DNA of 64,000 nucleotides from Symbiodinium microadriaticum (Eukaryota > Sar > Dinophyceae > Suessiales > Symbiodiniaceae): positions 62,001 through 126,000 of the forward strand of contig LSRX01000828.1 in the NCBI GenBank assembly GCA_001939145.1, read 5' to 3'. Below the pieces are notes generated by a model, which was given only the letters and a program-made list of their open reading frames with translations, was not told the DNA's origin and ran no database searches. This document shows, piece by piece, positions 45,201-56,577 of this stretch (the first letter of the stretch is position 1; every line of letters starts with the position of its first letter). A program made the translations under genes and the position numbers.

Positions 45201-46977
45201 GAGAACCCACGAACTGCAGCTCTGCACTTTCCTGCGCACTAGAATTTAGGAGGCCGCCCTGCACAAGCTTGTTCAATGTGCCGTTCGAGGAACCTGCTTG
45301 CTGTGCCTCCTGCAGGGACATATTCGTCAGACTCCCAGCGTCCATAATTGCAAGGTCTGTGACTGTCATCTTACCAGAGGTGAGTGTCCCAGTTTTGTCA
45401 CTGCAAAGAACGTTCACGCAACCAAGAGTTTCAATTGCATCAATCTTTCTCACGAGAACTTGCCTTTTGGCCATCTGCCGGGAGGATATCATCAAGGAAA
45501 ACGTCACTGTTGGCATGAGGCCTTCGGGGACAAATGTAAAAAAAGCTGTTGAGGAGTTGAGCAAGACCTTCTCCATGCTAAGCTTCTGGGGCGAAAGCAG
45601 GTTGGCAACCAAAGATAGTAAGCCGGTGCAGGTGGCAGTCATGGCAATCATATGCACGAAATGTTCAATCTGAACCTCCAGCGATGAACGAGGCCGTGCA
45701 TGCTGCACACCCTTCGCGATCTTGCCCAGAAGAGTGCTATCACCAGTGGCAAACACAACGCCTGCCAATTTGCCTTCAACTACACTTGTCCCCGAAAAAA
45801 GGACATTGTTCGACTCCAGTAAAATGGGAGCTTGTTTTCCGTCCTCTGTGGCCATTGCCTCCTTGCGTCGCGGCTCTGCTACCGACTCGCCGGTAAGCGC
45901 GGAGTTGTCCACAAGTACTGTGTCTGTCATGCTCAGGATGCGGATGTCGGCTGGAACGCGCAGCCCAGCCTCGAGGCATACGACGTCGCCCGGCAGAAGT
46001 TGCTCCGGAGCGATTTTTCCACATTGGCCGTCCCTGTGAACGTCTACATGCTCTGCCGACTGCAACTGCTGCAGGGAGTTCATCATGGACTCCGCCTGTT
46101 GTTCCGTCCACCACTGCAAAAGGCCGGCCATGGTAATGACGGTAGCCAGGATGCCAGGTGTGACCAGGTCAGCCTCATCTGCCCCCATGAACGACGCCAG
46201 GGCAACTTCGACAGTGACGCAGAACCAAAGCAAAGAATTGAAGACTCCACCAAAGACCTGCCGCATTAAAAGCCACAGGCTGTGCGGTTTGATCGGAGGC
46301 GTCATCTTGTTCAAGCCAAATTTCTGCAAATGATCCTGTACTTTGTCACCTGACAAGCCGAATTGCCCTGGCAGGGTGGTCAAGGACAGGCCTGTAAGTG
46401 AGGTGTTCAGCAAGTCCTCAAGCTCTTGGCACGTCATGGTGTGCACCAGGGAAGTTCCAGTTGCCGACTTTGGAGATGCCCCGGCCTCTGCCAGGGTAGC
46501 TGCTGCCCTTTGTTCCCATTGCTCCCGAATCCATACAAAGGACACACACGACACGATGAGCAAACAAATGAGTGCTCCAAGGATCTGTCCCCAAACATAG
46601 ATTGGTCCATCGTCTGGGTTCTTAAGCTTCTGCGAAACGTCATTCACAACTTCTTCCTCTGTGTCCACAACCTGGGTTTTGGTGTCCTTCCGGATCTTCT
46701 CGACCTCTTTCGTGACTTCCCTGTCGACGCCGTCTGGGTCTGGGGGATCATCAGTTACGAGCTGCTCAATTGTGCCAAACCCACCGCCCCTTTGCCGGCG
46801 ATACGCCGCCCGATTGCCGTCTGTGGCCAAATGCCGCCGAAGCAGTGCCAGATTCTGGGCCTGTCGCAAGGATGTCTGATGTTCTTTCTGACCCAGGTCG
46901 CTGCGGCCGCCTAGGGCCGAGACGGCCGTGACCACGTAAAGCAAGCGAACGCAAGCCATGCCACTTGTCGCTCGCAT
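42265..46977 (-). CDS. type IIC-like P-type cation ATPase (Na+/K+-ATPase alpha-like)
   Basis: Membrane pump that couples ATP hydrolysis to cation transport. The main exon 46977-43807 gives 1056 residues. It has a hydrophobic start (about 1-25), a luminal-looking segment, an extra helix near residue 135, the A-domain TGES (about 362), the phosphorylation motif DKTGTLT (Asp about 527), KGAPE (about 660) and TGDGVNDAP (about 862). VPEGLMPTVT and EIPFSSATKWMLT point to subgroup IIC. The exon ends in MYYW just before a GTGCC donor, so the stop read at 43807 is probably intronic. Matching 3' pieces exist: YGIPNNWLNFF (42660-42728), CCSAAVIYVPSLQ (42525-42612) and FLIVFLDELRKTWVR (from 42340), the last three conserved C-terminal elements. 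The helix-8 exon was not found. The frame upstream of ATG 46977 starts only with TTG. Confidence 0.85.
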
Positions 46978-47667
46978 GGACAACTGCTATATGGACACAA
47001 CAAATATGAAAAGCGCAAACTCTCAAGTTGGAGCCGCGCTGAAGGCCTACTAATCAGCTGGCACCACGTGCCATCCTGAGCCGGCAAGTTTACAAGCAAA
47101 AACGAGGCATTGTCGACATCATATGGTGCCGTGCTGGGAGACGGGAACGCTGGTCCTACAGGAGACTGCGTGGCTGTGCGTCGGGGGCTGCCTGCGAAGA
47201 TGAAGACATGCGTTCAGGGTTCTGAGCACGACTTCGGAAATCTCGAGGAGCCACAATTACACTGTCACACAGTCCATGTCGTGTCTCCGACCTAGACATG
47301 CGCAGCCAGTTTCCCCATGCTGAACTGAACTAACATTTCCCCATGCTGAACTGAACTAACAACCCGTCATGATAAAATGAAAATGGCGGCTGCATCTGCA
47401 TGCTTTGCACAAATCACGAGCGGTCTTCGGCAGTTTCGAAGGCATGCTGCCGGATGATGTCAGCAAGCAGCACAGCTTTAGTGCTGCAAAGCTGAGCAGC
47501 ATCTGGACAGGCTGGTGTTCAGCATCCTCCCAACTCAACAAAGCATTTCGCGTGGCTGAAATCTTTGCACAAAAGTATCCGGGGCCGGGAGCTGTGGCCT
47601 CATCACCGGCTAGGTGCTGCGTGCAAAGTCTATGTGGCGGTCCACCGACGGGTGAAAAACACTAACA
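46978..47667. other. intergenic with a short tandem duplication
   Basis: A 26-bp unit containing TTCCCCATGCTGAACTGAAC is repeated twice at about 47310-47361. No gene is supported. Confidence 0.5.
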
Positions 47668-48230
47668 CTAAGGTGCAACAGGGTACAGATCGGACTCGAG
47701 TTCCAAAGCTGACTCGGCTGCACCAATCAGCTTGGAAGTGTCGGCGCAGTCCAGTGCATCGGGAAGATCCTGGGAGGAGCTACGCACATGTTCGAGTGGC
47801 TGCACGTGGCCTCGAAAGGTGCGAGGCCTCGGAGACTTGAGGATTGGGACCTGCAATTGAGCTCTGGTGTTCAATTTGCGAGCACTGGCCGCTACGTTTG
47901 AGCGGGCCTGGTCCTTGTCCAGGGTCTGCCGCACCGCCTTCAGCAACCTCGATGACGACCTTCCAAGACACGACTTGCCCAGCGAAAAAGTAAAGAGCAA
48001 GCTATTCTGCTAATATGTAAACATCAGATGCCGATTTGGCCTTCTCTTCCTGCGTGACTGCAGAATCGCGACCTCAGCAGCTGCAGACGCGCTCGCTCCA
48101 AACTGGACTTGGCTCCTTGTGCGGTTGAAGCTCATCCCGAAACCGCCGCGTCCAGGGCCAGTTCTTCCTCGGGTGCCGCAGCACCCCAGGGAAGTATGTG
48201 GGCGCTTCCACATCCAGCGTCCTGCAAATA
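47668..48230 (-). CDS. hypothetical protein, probable 3' exons
   Basis: Two minus-strand stretches look protein-like. 48230-48080 reads TLDVEAPTYFPGVLRHPRKN and 48000-47668 reads GKSCLGRSSSRLLKAVRQ to a stop at 47668. No start codon or splice joint could be fixed and no domain is recognised. The 5' side runs into the microsatellite cluster, so the rest of the gene, if real, is beyond or interrupted by it. Confidence 0.3.
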
Positions 48231-48239
48231 ACTGGGCAT

Positions 48240-48244
48240 GTAGG

Positions 48245-48275
<31 letters not shown>

Positions 48276-48296
48276 GTATAGATAAATGTATGTGTG

Positions 48297-48327
<31 letters not shown>

Positions 48328-48500
48328 GTAAAACACATAACGAGAGTGAGAGAGAGAGAGAGAGTGATGTACATAGATATCTGTGGTCATAGATAGATAG
48401 ACATATGTACGCATGTACGTACGTACGTACGTACGTATGTATGAATGTATATGTCTATACATATTCATACATATATATATATATATATATGAGAGAGGCT
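48240..48500. repeat. microsatellite cluster (CA, TA, TATG, GA, GTAC)
   Basis: Successive simple repeats: CACACA, TATATA, GTATATGTATATGTATATG, AGAGAGAG, TACGTACGTACG and TATATATA. Minus-strand frames across it are His/Ile/Tyr-repeat artefacts. Confidence 0.95.
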
Positions 48501-48554
48501 CCTCTAGGGTCTATTTGACGCCCTATTTCCTTCCTATATACTTGATGAGAATAT

Positions 48555-48688
48555 AAATAATTGAAATAATTCAAATAATTGAAATCCGGGAACTGGGATT
48601 TCAATTATTTCAATTATTTCAATTCACGCGGCGACCCAGATAATTGAAATAATTGAAATCGGGAAACCCAGGATTTCAATTATTTCAA
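48555..48688. repeat. cluster of inverted repeats (AATTGAAATAATTGAAAT)
   Basis: TTGAAATAATTCAAATAATTGAAAT is followed by its inverted form ATTTCAATTATTTCAATTATTTCAATT, then again AATTGAAATAATTGAAAT and ATTTCAATTATTTCAA, giving two consecutive hairpins. The second loop is CGGGAAACCCAGG. An N follows at 48689. Confidence 0.85.
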
Positions 48689-48802
48689 NTAGTGTAGTGT
48701 AGTGTAGTGTAGTGTAGTGTAGTGTAGTGTAGTGTAGTGTAGTGTAGTGTAGTGTAGTGTAGTGTAGTGTAGTGTATGTATGTATGTATATATGTATGGG
48801 TG

Positions 48803-48834
<32 letters not shown>

Positions 48835-48835
48835 C
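48689..48835. repeat. (AGTGT)n then (GTAT)n microsatellite, starting with an N
   Basis: After a single N at 48689 there are about 17 copies of TAGTG to about 48775, then GTAT/ATGT tetranucleotides to about 48832. The N may mark an assembly join at the repeat start. Confidence 0.95.
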
Positions 48836-50004
48836 GGAGGGTAGGAAGCAGTACAGGCCCATTTTTACGTGAAAATAAAATAGCGTGTTAACAGCTGCTT
48901 TTACGATAGTAAATTTTCCCCATCTTAGCCTCAGTTCTTCTACGTTTTGTCCTTGAGAGGCTGATTCTTATGTAGCACTACTACGGTACTACGAGGCAAA
49001 AAATATAAATTTTGGGATACGTTTGCTCTACGGTTCAAAAAACCCTGCTTGATTTCCAAGGTTCATGGGTTTGGGGGGCCAGACATCCATAGTGCTGATA
49101 ATCTGCCACCCATGTACGCATCTTAACCATGCCCTATTGAAGATTATGAGTTCACAGCCACGCAACTTACCCGACTATCCCGTCGGGTTTTGGAGGCGCA
49201 ATCACCCTTTGTAGGGCTTGGTGCTTCGTGTTGGTTTTCTGGGCACTAAATTAGGCAGAGATCTCTACACTGCAAACTTTATTTTCCTTCACTAACAATC
49301 TTTCCTACCAATGGGGAACCGGTATTCCGAACCACATATCTTTTCATTCCATTGGTTTTTGATAGGGCTAAGTCCTGAATCGAACACTCGCGCGCTTACG
49401 CCCCCGCATGCTTCTGTACATAGGCGTGTTTGTGTTGGCTCAAACCCTCCCTCCCAACCCGCCCCCCGGCCCCTGGTTTCTAGGGCTGCGGTTTGCGTGT
49501 GGGAGTGGTTTCCTGCCAGGGCTTTTGTAAGGGTGGTTTAGGACATATGTGCCGAGGTCCCCAAATGTTAGGGGAAGCCCGGCTTCGGGTTTAGGGTGCC
49601 TTGCTCCCCAAGACAGGGGTCGGTGGGCACGTAGGGTTTACGCTCTTTAGGGCCCAGCGTTTACTTCTATATTGTTTCTATATTGTATTTTTTAGGTCCC
49701 CGAATCAGGGGAAGCTGGGCGTAGGGTTTAGGTTAGTTGGCGAGCAACCTGGTGCCCATAAGGGTTCATGGCAGCTGCCCGCCACCAATGTAGGAGTGAC
49801 CCTCTTTTTCCCATGTGCTAAGGAAGTTCACACACACACACATCCTGGAATCCTTGAATGTGTTTTTGCCTGCACGCAGGTGCACACCCCTGTTTACTGA
49901 GGGGAAGCGGAAGCTCCTCTTCTGCTGCAGCCTCGCCACCCCACGGCAGGACCATGTCCTGTGGACCTGAACTGTTCCAACCCTGTGCTGAGATCCTACG
50001 AACC
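48836..50004. repeat. non-coding block with scattered telomere-like words
   Basis: Contains GGGTTTAGGGTG near 49588, GTAGGGTTTACG near 49630 and CGTAGGGTTTAGG near 49720, plus CCCTCC-rich parts. It resembles the blocks inside the AT-rich island but is less repetitive. No gene is supported. Confidence 0.5.
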
Positions 50005-50899
50005 TCAATCACCATCTGATGTTTTGGCAAACATGTTCAGACTTGCTCGCTCGATGCCCACTCGGGTCTGCGAGCCTTCTTTGCGAGGCGAAATTTGCGA
50101 AACGATCTTGCTCTCCACTGGCTCCGCAGATTCCGGCGCGCGGGAATCTGCAGCAGCATCGGGAGGTTCCGTGGGCTTGCCCTCATCGGCAGCACTTGAC
50201 TGCGCCTCCTCACAAGAATCGCAACGCAGAACGGAACGGGTCACAGAATCTGCCGCCCCAACAACTTGCCCAGCAATCTGCAGCGGAAGCACGTGAATGG
50301 GAGGCTCACCGGTTCCCGACGGTATACTGGAAGGACAAGGTCGCGATCTCTGGTCTCCGGACACATCCTGTTCAACATCCTGCGCCACACAGACACAGCA
50401 CCTTCCACTGTCATGAAACAGTGTTCGACATTTGGGCCTGCACAGCACCAGGCAACGCGGCTTTCGCCTCTGGGCAGACTGAGGTTGCCTGCACAGAGAG
50501 CTCCCGGACACCGACACAAGGCTCGGAAGGCAAGCCTTGTCCCGCGGCGTGTCAGCCAGATCATCGCTGATCAAATGCTGGGAGACCCCGCGGGTGATGA
50601 CCTGGACCGCACATGAGTAACGTCCGATGCGTCGCTTTGGCGCAAGTCATTGCAAACCAGTCCTTCGCATCGCCTTCTTCCGTGCCCTGGGCCTTCACCG
50701 AAGCCAAGCTTCCTTTGAACTTTTGTGTTTCGTAGGCTTTGGCGAGGGTCTCTGCGGCAAACATGTAGTCCACTGGGAAGTCTAAATAGTCATCACTCCT
50801 GTGCAACGGCAAACTGCCGACAACTACTGCATCGCCGCAAGGAGTCTTGCAGCCAAGGACAGTGGCTTTGTGCGCGCTCGAGCTCCAGTGGGAGGCCAT
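50005..50899 (-). CDS. hypothetical protein, probably two exons
   Basis: ATG 50899 opens MASHWSSSAHKATVLGCKTP and continues with DDYLDFPVDYMFAAETLAKAYE to about 50620. A second open stretch reaches a stop at 50005 and is Ser/Pro/Glu-rich (DEGKPTEPPDAAADSRAPE), with a Cys-rich part (CLVLCRPKC). The two overlap in different frames around 50570-50620, so a very short intron or a frame error must join them. No family is recognised. Same strand as its neighbours. Confidence 0.45.
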
Positions 50900-51134
50900 G
50901 CTTAAAGGGATAATCTGATATTATTCCATTCTCAGCCGGTGTCATGATTCATTTTTATATTCTAACAAAGACGACGAAATCTGTTACGGCCTAAAGTAGG
51001 GCGAAGAGAATGAAGCACAACGCATGACGAAAAAACAAACGCTTTCGAGCACTGCAAAACTTGCTGCCTACACAGCCTGCTGATTCAAACGCATTGTCCC
51101 AGCCGTCGGAGCTGCAGAAAAGCTGTTTAGATTC

Positions 51135-52487
51135 TCATTGCAAGATGAGCGTCCAGCTCGGATCTGGTACCTTGTGCAGAAGATGTCGATCCTGAATGGG
51201 TATCCGCTTGAACCGCATGGTGCATGGCTGACCGCGGACATTCAGCACCTCGAAAGTGCTCCGCACATCTCCGGGAAGAGCTGGCAAAGCCAGGCACAGA
51301 TCAGATCCCACAATGCCAATCGTAAGCACAGCCGTCCTCTCCCCATCAATAAAACCGTAGCGTTTGCTACTGTAGCGCGTAGAAACCGCGATAGTGCTGC
51401 GAGCACTGCGCGCCCGCGATCGGCTGCAACATCGCAGAAATTGATGCCGATCATCTGACATGTCTTTCAATTGCCAGCCTTCCTGGTGCAAAGCTGCAGC
51501 ATGAATAGTGTCCCGCTTTCGGAGGACATCGATATCCAGATAGGTCGAGGAGGGTATAAACGGAGTTCTGCGCGTGCGAGGCTCCATCAAATTAATGATG
51601 CTCTTGTTCATGTTCATTTGTAATTCCAGATGATCGATATCATTCAGCTCCCCACCGAAAGGCCGCTCGAAGCCGACAGCAGTTGCATTCAAACACCAAA
51701 GGGTGAAGACTTGGACAAAAGTGAAGATGCATGCTCCTGCTGTAGATGCCGACCACTGTACCATGACGAGCGGAGTCAGGATCCAGTGAAAAATCAATAA
51801 GGTCAGAGTGGTTTGTGCATACGGGAAAGGGAAGGGAACCTTGGAATGTTTCATCGCATCCTGATACCTGTCCATGCCTTTAGCAAGTTCTGCCAATGTC
51901 CGACTCAGAAGCGGGGGCGGCGTGATTAGGATCCCATGGTGCGAGCCGTCGCTTACAAATATCTGAATCCAATAATACAGCAGCTCAACCCGGCAGCTTG
52001 AGCTGTCCAACGTCTCGATGCTCTGGTGATCAATGGCGGAAGCATCCAATGTTGGAAGACCCCACGTGTGGTGGTATGCCACGTCTGTAAGTTCTTGTAG
52101 TGCCGATGCAGAAAGCAAGCTGAAAAGTCGCATCACAGTATGGAGCCAATTCTCGACTAACAGCGGGTCAGCAGGCGAACTCCTAGAGAAAGCCACGAGG
52201 CTGCTAGCAGCCTCCAGCCATGCTGCCATCATCTGATGCGTATCCCCCAATGCAGACCAGAATCGGGTGTAGGCTTGCGAAGTCCTGAACACGATCACGA
52301 ATCCAACCAAGAAGTTAAAGCCACTCCAAGCAGCCGACCCACCATTTCCCGACAGCATTTCCCATTGAGTGAAATCCACGGTGCCGTCGAGTGAGAAGAA
52401 CTTCCTGGATGGCGGCAGTTCAGAGGGACATGAACCATAACAGTCCGCTCGTTTAACACGTTTAGTGCTCGCGCCAAGAAGCAACAA
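51135..52487 (-). CDS. bestrophin-family anion channel
   Basis: A membrane protein of the bestrophin / UPF0187 family, which forms pentameric chloride or bicarbonate channels; algal members at the thylakoid are linked to bicarbonate supply and photoprotection. The 450-codon frame has GFNFLVGFVIVFRTSQAYTR and FWSALGD, the signature early region, then paired hydrophobic segments (TLTLLIFHWILTPLVMVQW, CIFTFVQVFTLWCL) and GFERPFGGELNDIDHLELQ, matching the conserved late motif with acidic Asp/Glu. A charged tail of about 130 residues follows. The frame begins with TTG, not ATG, so a 5' exon upstream of 52487 is expected. Stop at 51135. It lies next to LysRS on the same strand. Confidence 0.82.
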   Translation of the reverse strand: MLLLGASTKRVKRADCYGSCPSELPPSRKFFSLDGTVDFTQWEMLSGNGGSAAWSGFNFLVGFVIVFRTSQAYTRFWSALGDTHQMMAAWLEAASSLVAFSRSSPADPLLVENWLHTVMRLFSLLSASALQELTDVAYHHTWGLPTLDASAIDHQSIETLDSSSCRVELLYYWIQIFVSDGSHHGILITPPPLLSRTLAELAKGMDRYQDAMKHSKVPFPFPYAQTTLTLLIFHWILTPLVMVQWSASTAGACIFTFVQVFTLWCLNATAVGFERPFGGELNDIDHLELQMNMNKSIINLMEPRTRRTPFIPSSTYLDIDVLRKRDTIHAAALHQEGWQLKDMSDDRHQFLRCCSRSRARSARSTIAVSTRYSSKRYGFIDGERTAVLTIGIVGSDLCLALPALPGDVRSTFEVLNVRGQPCTMRFKRIPIQDRHLLHKVPDPSWTLILQ

Positions 52488-53015
52488 GAAGGCAGCAATG
52501 CTACCTTAGAGTGTGTGCTCGCATGGTGCCGTTGTTGATCTCACTTGCCACCTGTTCTTGACAAGATTCAGGGAAAGGCGACCGCGAAGGCAAAGGGGAA
52601 CACACTGCCCCTGAGACGGAAGAGGAAGGTACAGTTGTATTGGCCTCAGGACGTCAGGGAGCAACCATCTCTGACAAAAGCAGTTCCGGAGTTGCCGAGC
52701 TGCTGTATTCGTATTTTATCATTGCGCGCTCAAACTAGGGTGATTCGGGAATGCTGAAGGCTTGAGCCCAAGTGCTTTCGCCAAGGCTATATTCTCAATC
52801 AGACCGCGCCTGATCATCACATCTTCTCGGAATCAGCAGTGCTAGGGCTGCTAGGGGCTTCCAATTACATCCTACTACATCGCGAGAACGTGCGGTTTGG
52901 GTCTTGTCTTTCACCTCGCGGGCCTTGGATTCTAGGCTGCCCTGCTTAAGGCAAAAATTGGGCGGTCTGTCCATCAGACTTGCAGCAGCCGAGTGTAGTT
53001 CGGCACAACGCCATC
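52488..53015. other. spacer with possible 5' exon of the bestrophin gene
   Basis: No independent gene. On the minus strand 52761-52771 reads TTGGGCTCAAG, a weak spliced-leader-like match with one inserted base. Confidence 0.3.
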
Positions 53016-56000
53016 TCAGAGAGGCTTCATGGCTGGGAAAAGGATGACCTCCTTGATGTTGTTCCTCAGCTGCAGTGTGGATTCTGGGATTCTGCATAAA
53101 GTTGCTCTCTCTCTGCTTCTCGGCTATCGGGACATCTCGCGACATCACCGCAGACCTTGACTGATATCTGGCAGGTGGTAGCTAACTTAATTTGGTCGCG
53201 GTGCTTGTCGGACAAGAACATGGTGAGGCGGTCAACGCCGCAACCCCAGCCTGACACATGTGCAGTTGCCTCGCAAATGTTGAGCGAAAGCGACTTCATC
53301 CGGCGGCCTCCTGTCGGTGGCAAGCCGTGCTCCAGGGCAGTGACGAAATCATGGTCAACTCCTTGCGCTTCGTCGTCGCCCTCTTGGGCTGCCTTTGCTT
53401 GGCCCATGAAGCACTGCAATTGCCTCTCCGGATCGTTCCTCGGTAGACTAAGGACATCCACATGCACCGTACTTCCACACTTGGGAACATTCGAAACACC
53501 GACGCTGTCAAGGCACAGCTCCGTGTATGCATTGCAAATTTCCTTTGTGTTGACGAAGAGCTCGAAACGCTCCGTCAAGCCAGTTTTGCTTCTGTGCCAC
53601 TTGGCCAGCGGGCTCATCACTTGAGGATGTTCTGTGATGAATGTTGGGTTGACCTGAAGCCAAAGCCAGGACGACAACAGTTTTTTAATGGTAAGCCCTA
53701 GAGCAGACCTAGTCATCATAGCAGGTAATGATGGCAGCTGAGAAGCAATGTTGTCTTCGATAAAGTGGCCACAGAGCTTGTCCAACAGCCTTGCGGCGGA
53801 TCGCGGCGGGGGGCATTCTAACTCCAGCTTGGTCACCTGGGCGCAGGGAATCACAACTGGCTCGATGCATTCTGGCATCCAACAGCCGAAGTGCAAGGTC
53901 ATCCAGCTGCTTCACCGTGGCAGGGTCGTCAAAATTGCGCCTTAATGTAGCCGTGAAGACTCAAAAAGCCGACTATTTCAAGAGTGCACTCCTGAAATCG
54001 TATCAGTGCGAGATCATGCAAGAACCCCTTCGAAGTACCTCTCCAACAAGCGTCGTGCGCACATACACCCAGCCCCCAAACATTCGCAGCAAATCAGAAG
54101 CGATAGAATGACACCGAAGAAATAGATTTTTGGTTCAGACTATGCAGCCCTGAACCGCAAACCAACGAAAGCTGAACTTGAAGCGCTCGCCGTAGCCGTA
54201 GTTGCAGTCGTGGTGGCTTCAACATGCCACGATTCGGGATACCGATTTCGGGGTCAGCATGCAAGGGGGTGACTGGAGGCATCAGTTCCTGTCAAAATCG
54301 GGCCGAGCATAATCAGAGAAGCCAGCCAGCAAGAACAGGCGCTACAAGAAAAAGGAGCGAGCTGCCTCTGCAGCAGTCAGAATGATCCAATGCAACTTCT
54401 TCAGATACACAACAGCACTGCAGTACGATTGGAAACCTTGAACCTTCCCTTGGACTTTGAACTGTGCGCTTGGGTTGACCACCGCAAACATACACAACTC
54501 TTCATTCTGCCAGATGACCCCAGTTTGATATTGCCCTTCTTCTCGATCTCTTCGACCATGGAGACGCGCGGCCACGGCGGAGTGAAGTCAATCTCCACTG
54601 CTGGACCATCAGGTCCCTCCGGGTGATACTCAATTTTATAACTTCCCTTGATGTTCAAAACCATGGCGCTGAAAAGCTCTTCGGTCATGTCCATCAGGTC
54701 ATTGTAGTCTGCGTATGCCATGTAGAACTCACATGCTGTGAATTCTGGGTTGTGTGTCAGGTCAATGCCCTCATTGCGGAAGTTTCTGCCGATTTCAAAA
54801 ACACGGTCCAAGCCACCGATTACCAACATCTTCAGGTAAAGCTCGGGAGCCACTCGCATAAACAAGTCTAAGTTCAGCTCGTTGTGGTGGGTAACGAAGG
54901 GCTTTGCAGTTGCACCGCCAGCAATCATATTCATCATGGGTGTCTCTACTTCGAGGAAACCACGGCTGTCAAGATAGTGCCGAATGAAATTCACAATCTT
55001 GGATCGGATGTAGAAGGTGCGCCTTACATCCTCGTTCAACATGAGATCCAAGTATCGCTTTCGATATCTCACTTCCTGGTCCTTCAGCCCTTGATGATCT
55101 TTAGGCAGCATGTGCAAACAAGTTGAGAGAAGCTTTACTGCTTTCGGGAAAACTGACAACTCGCCCTTGTTGGACTTGCCGACAAAACCGCGAATACCCA
55201 TAATGTCACCACGGTTGATCCTTGGTTGCTAATTAAGAAAGCTGGGGAATCGAATTGGGTCATCAGCTTCCTCTTTGCAGCCAGCAGTCTTCGCATGCTC
55301 CTCTGCAAAATCGCCATCTTCATGATGCTGTGCTTGGCACATCACTTGCACACGCACGCCGTCTGCAAAGAGATCGTAAAACAGCAGCTTCGCTCCAGAT
55401 GTCCGCTTGTTCTTGACTCGACCGGCGATAGACACTATCCTTGGGAATTCGCAGGACTTTAAGCTTAGCTTCCCTTCAAAGCTCAGAGATGGCTTGTTGC
55501 TGACAAGAAGCTCCGACTCCATGTGCGCCCCTGCCTCGATGTCCTTGTACTTCTCCACGAGGTGGGGGATAGAAATGGTCACATTCCACTTATGTGGATA
55601 CGGGTCGGCTAGCTTTTTTAAGGCTGCAATCCGATTTTCTCTGTACTTTGTCGGATCCAAGTCCTCCCACTGCACAAGGCCTTCACTGACAGTTCGTAGG
55701 ACCATTGGCAGAGCACCGACAACCGGAGTCCTCCAGATTTTCTTCTTGCGGCTTTCCAGAGGATTTAGCCTGAGCCAAATGAGCTAACCCGTTGATCTGC
55801 GAGCCGTGACAGTAGGTGTGCATGTAGCATCGTCCCCACCTGCTCCTGCTTCTCAGCATTCTTCTTGGCCTTCTCCTCGGCCTTGGCCTTTGCCTCCGCC
55901 TCCTACCACAAACAAAGAAGCGATTGTGTTGTTTCCTGCGCATGCAGGAAGCCCCGGCTCCTTCTTCAAACGCTTGCGTTCTGCTGCAGGCAGCCTGTCG

Positions 56001-56020
56001 GCTTTTTCAGCATCTGCCAT
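53016..56020 (-). CDS. KARS: lysyl-tRNA synthetase, class II, multi-exon
   Basis: Charges tRNA-Lys with lysine. Exon 1 (56020-55961) and exon 2 (55902-55840) encode [20 protein letters not shown] and a Lys/Glu/Ala-rich helix typical of eukaryotic LysRS N-termini. From about 55744 comes the anticodon-binding OB fold ([20 protein letters not shown]). The block 55201-54540 holds [17 protein letters not shown], motif 1 ([19 protein letters not shown]) and motif 2 ([20 protein letters not shown]). Then come [46 protein letters not shown] and motif 3 as [19 protein letters not shown]. The last exon, 53064-53016, gives [15 protein letters not shown]. Introns 55960-55903 (GA-AG), 53307-53251 (GC-AG) and 53204-53065 (GC-AG) are supported by phase and conserved sequence; others use GT. 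It may serve cytosol and organelle; no clear transit peptide is seen. Confidence 0.92.
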
Positions 56021-56302
56021 GGCCTCTGTGCCTGATCACAGAAGGACCCCAGGTGACGAGCCCAAAGGCTGCGCAGGTCGTGTGGCACACGCAATCAAAG
56101 CACCTGTGATCGATGCGGAAGTTTCAGCCCGTGTGCTTGGTGTAAAACCATGTGTTCCGGATAATCTTACCACATGTTTCCAAGAACAGCGGAAGAGCAA
56201 TATCTGGTAGTACACATCAATCAGGCTGTGACATTCTGCGGCAAAAAGGCCAGAGCTGTGAAGGTACTTTTTGTTTGATCTGTTTTTGATTCGGACCTGC
56301 AG

Positions 56303-56577
56303 GATTGATGGCATTGAGGGCGGCATCGCCGAAACGATTCGGCTCATGCGCAAACATGCGGATCGACTTCAGGAGACGATGCAGAAGTCATGTTACACCC
56401 AGCAGCAGTTTTCAATCTGCACGCGGCATCACACCCGAAACTTCGCATAATGCAACGTGAAAACATCCACGAGCTGATGTTTGGGAGGATTGCCCTGATT
56501 CCAGAACACGGGAAGACTGGATGTCACTTGAGGCGCACAAGACGAAGATGGATACCATTTCTCATGTTCTGGTGAAA
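56303..56577 (+). CDS. possible plus-strand exons, product unknown
   Basis: After a CAG at 56300-56302 the plus strand reads IDGIEGGIAETIRLMRKHAD, and at about 56505-56577 it reads REDWMSLEAHKTKMDTISHV to a stop. Both are convincing protein-like stretches but in different frames, implying an intron. Upstream, ATG 56019 overlaps the LysRS ATG on the opposite strand and opens a 63-codon frame that could be exon 1. No family is recognised. It would be an exception to the minus-strand array. Confidence 0.35.

Noticed and set aside
48010..48468. 152-codon minus-strand ORF with His/Ile repeats
   Set aside because: Most of it is translated dinucleotide and tetranucleotide microsatellite.
55766..55785. 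TCATTTGGCTCAGG on the minus strand as a relict spliced leader in LysRS
   Set aside because: It lies inside the predicted second intron, downstream of the start, and matches less well than the two reported sites; likely chance around a splice acceptor.
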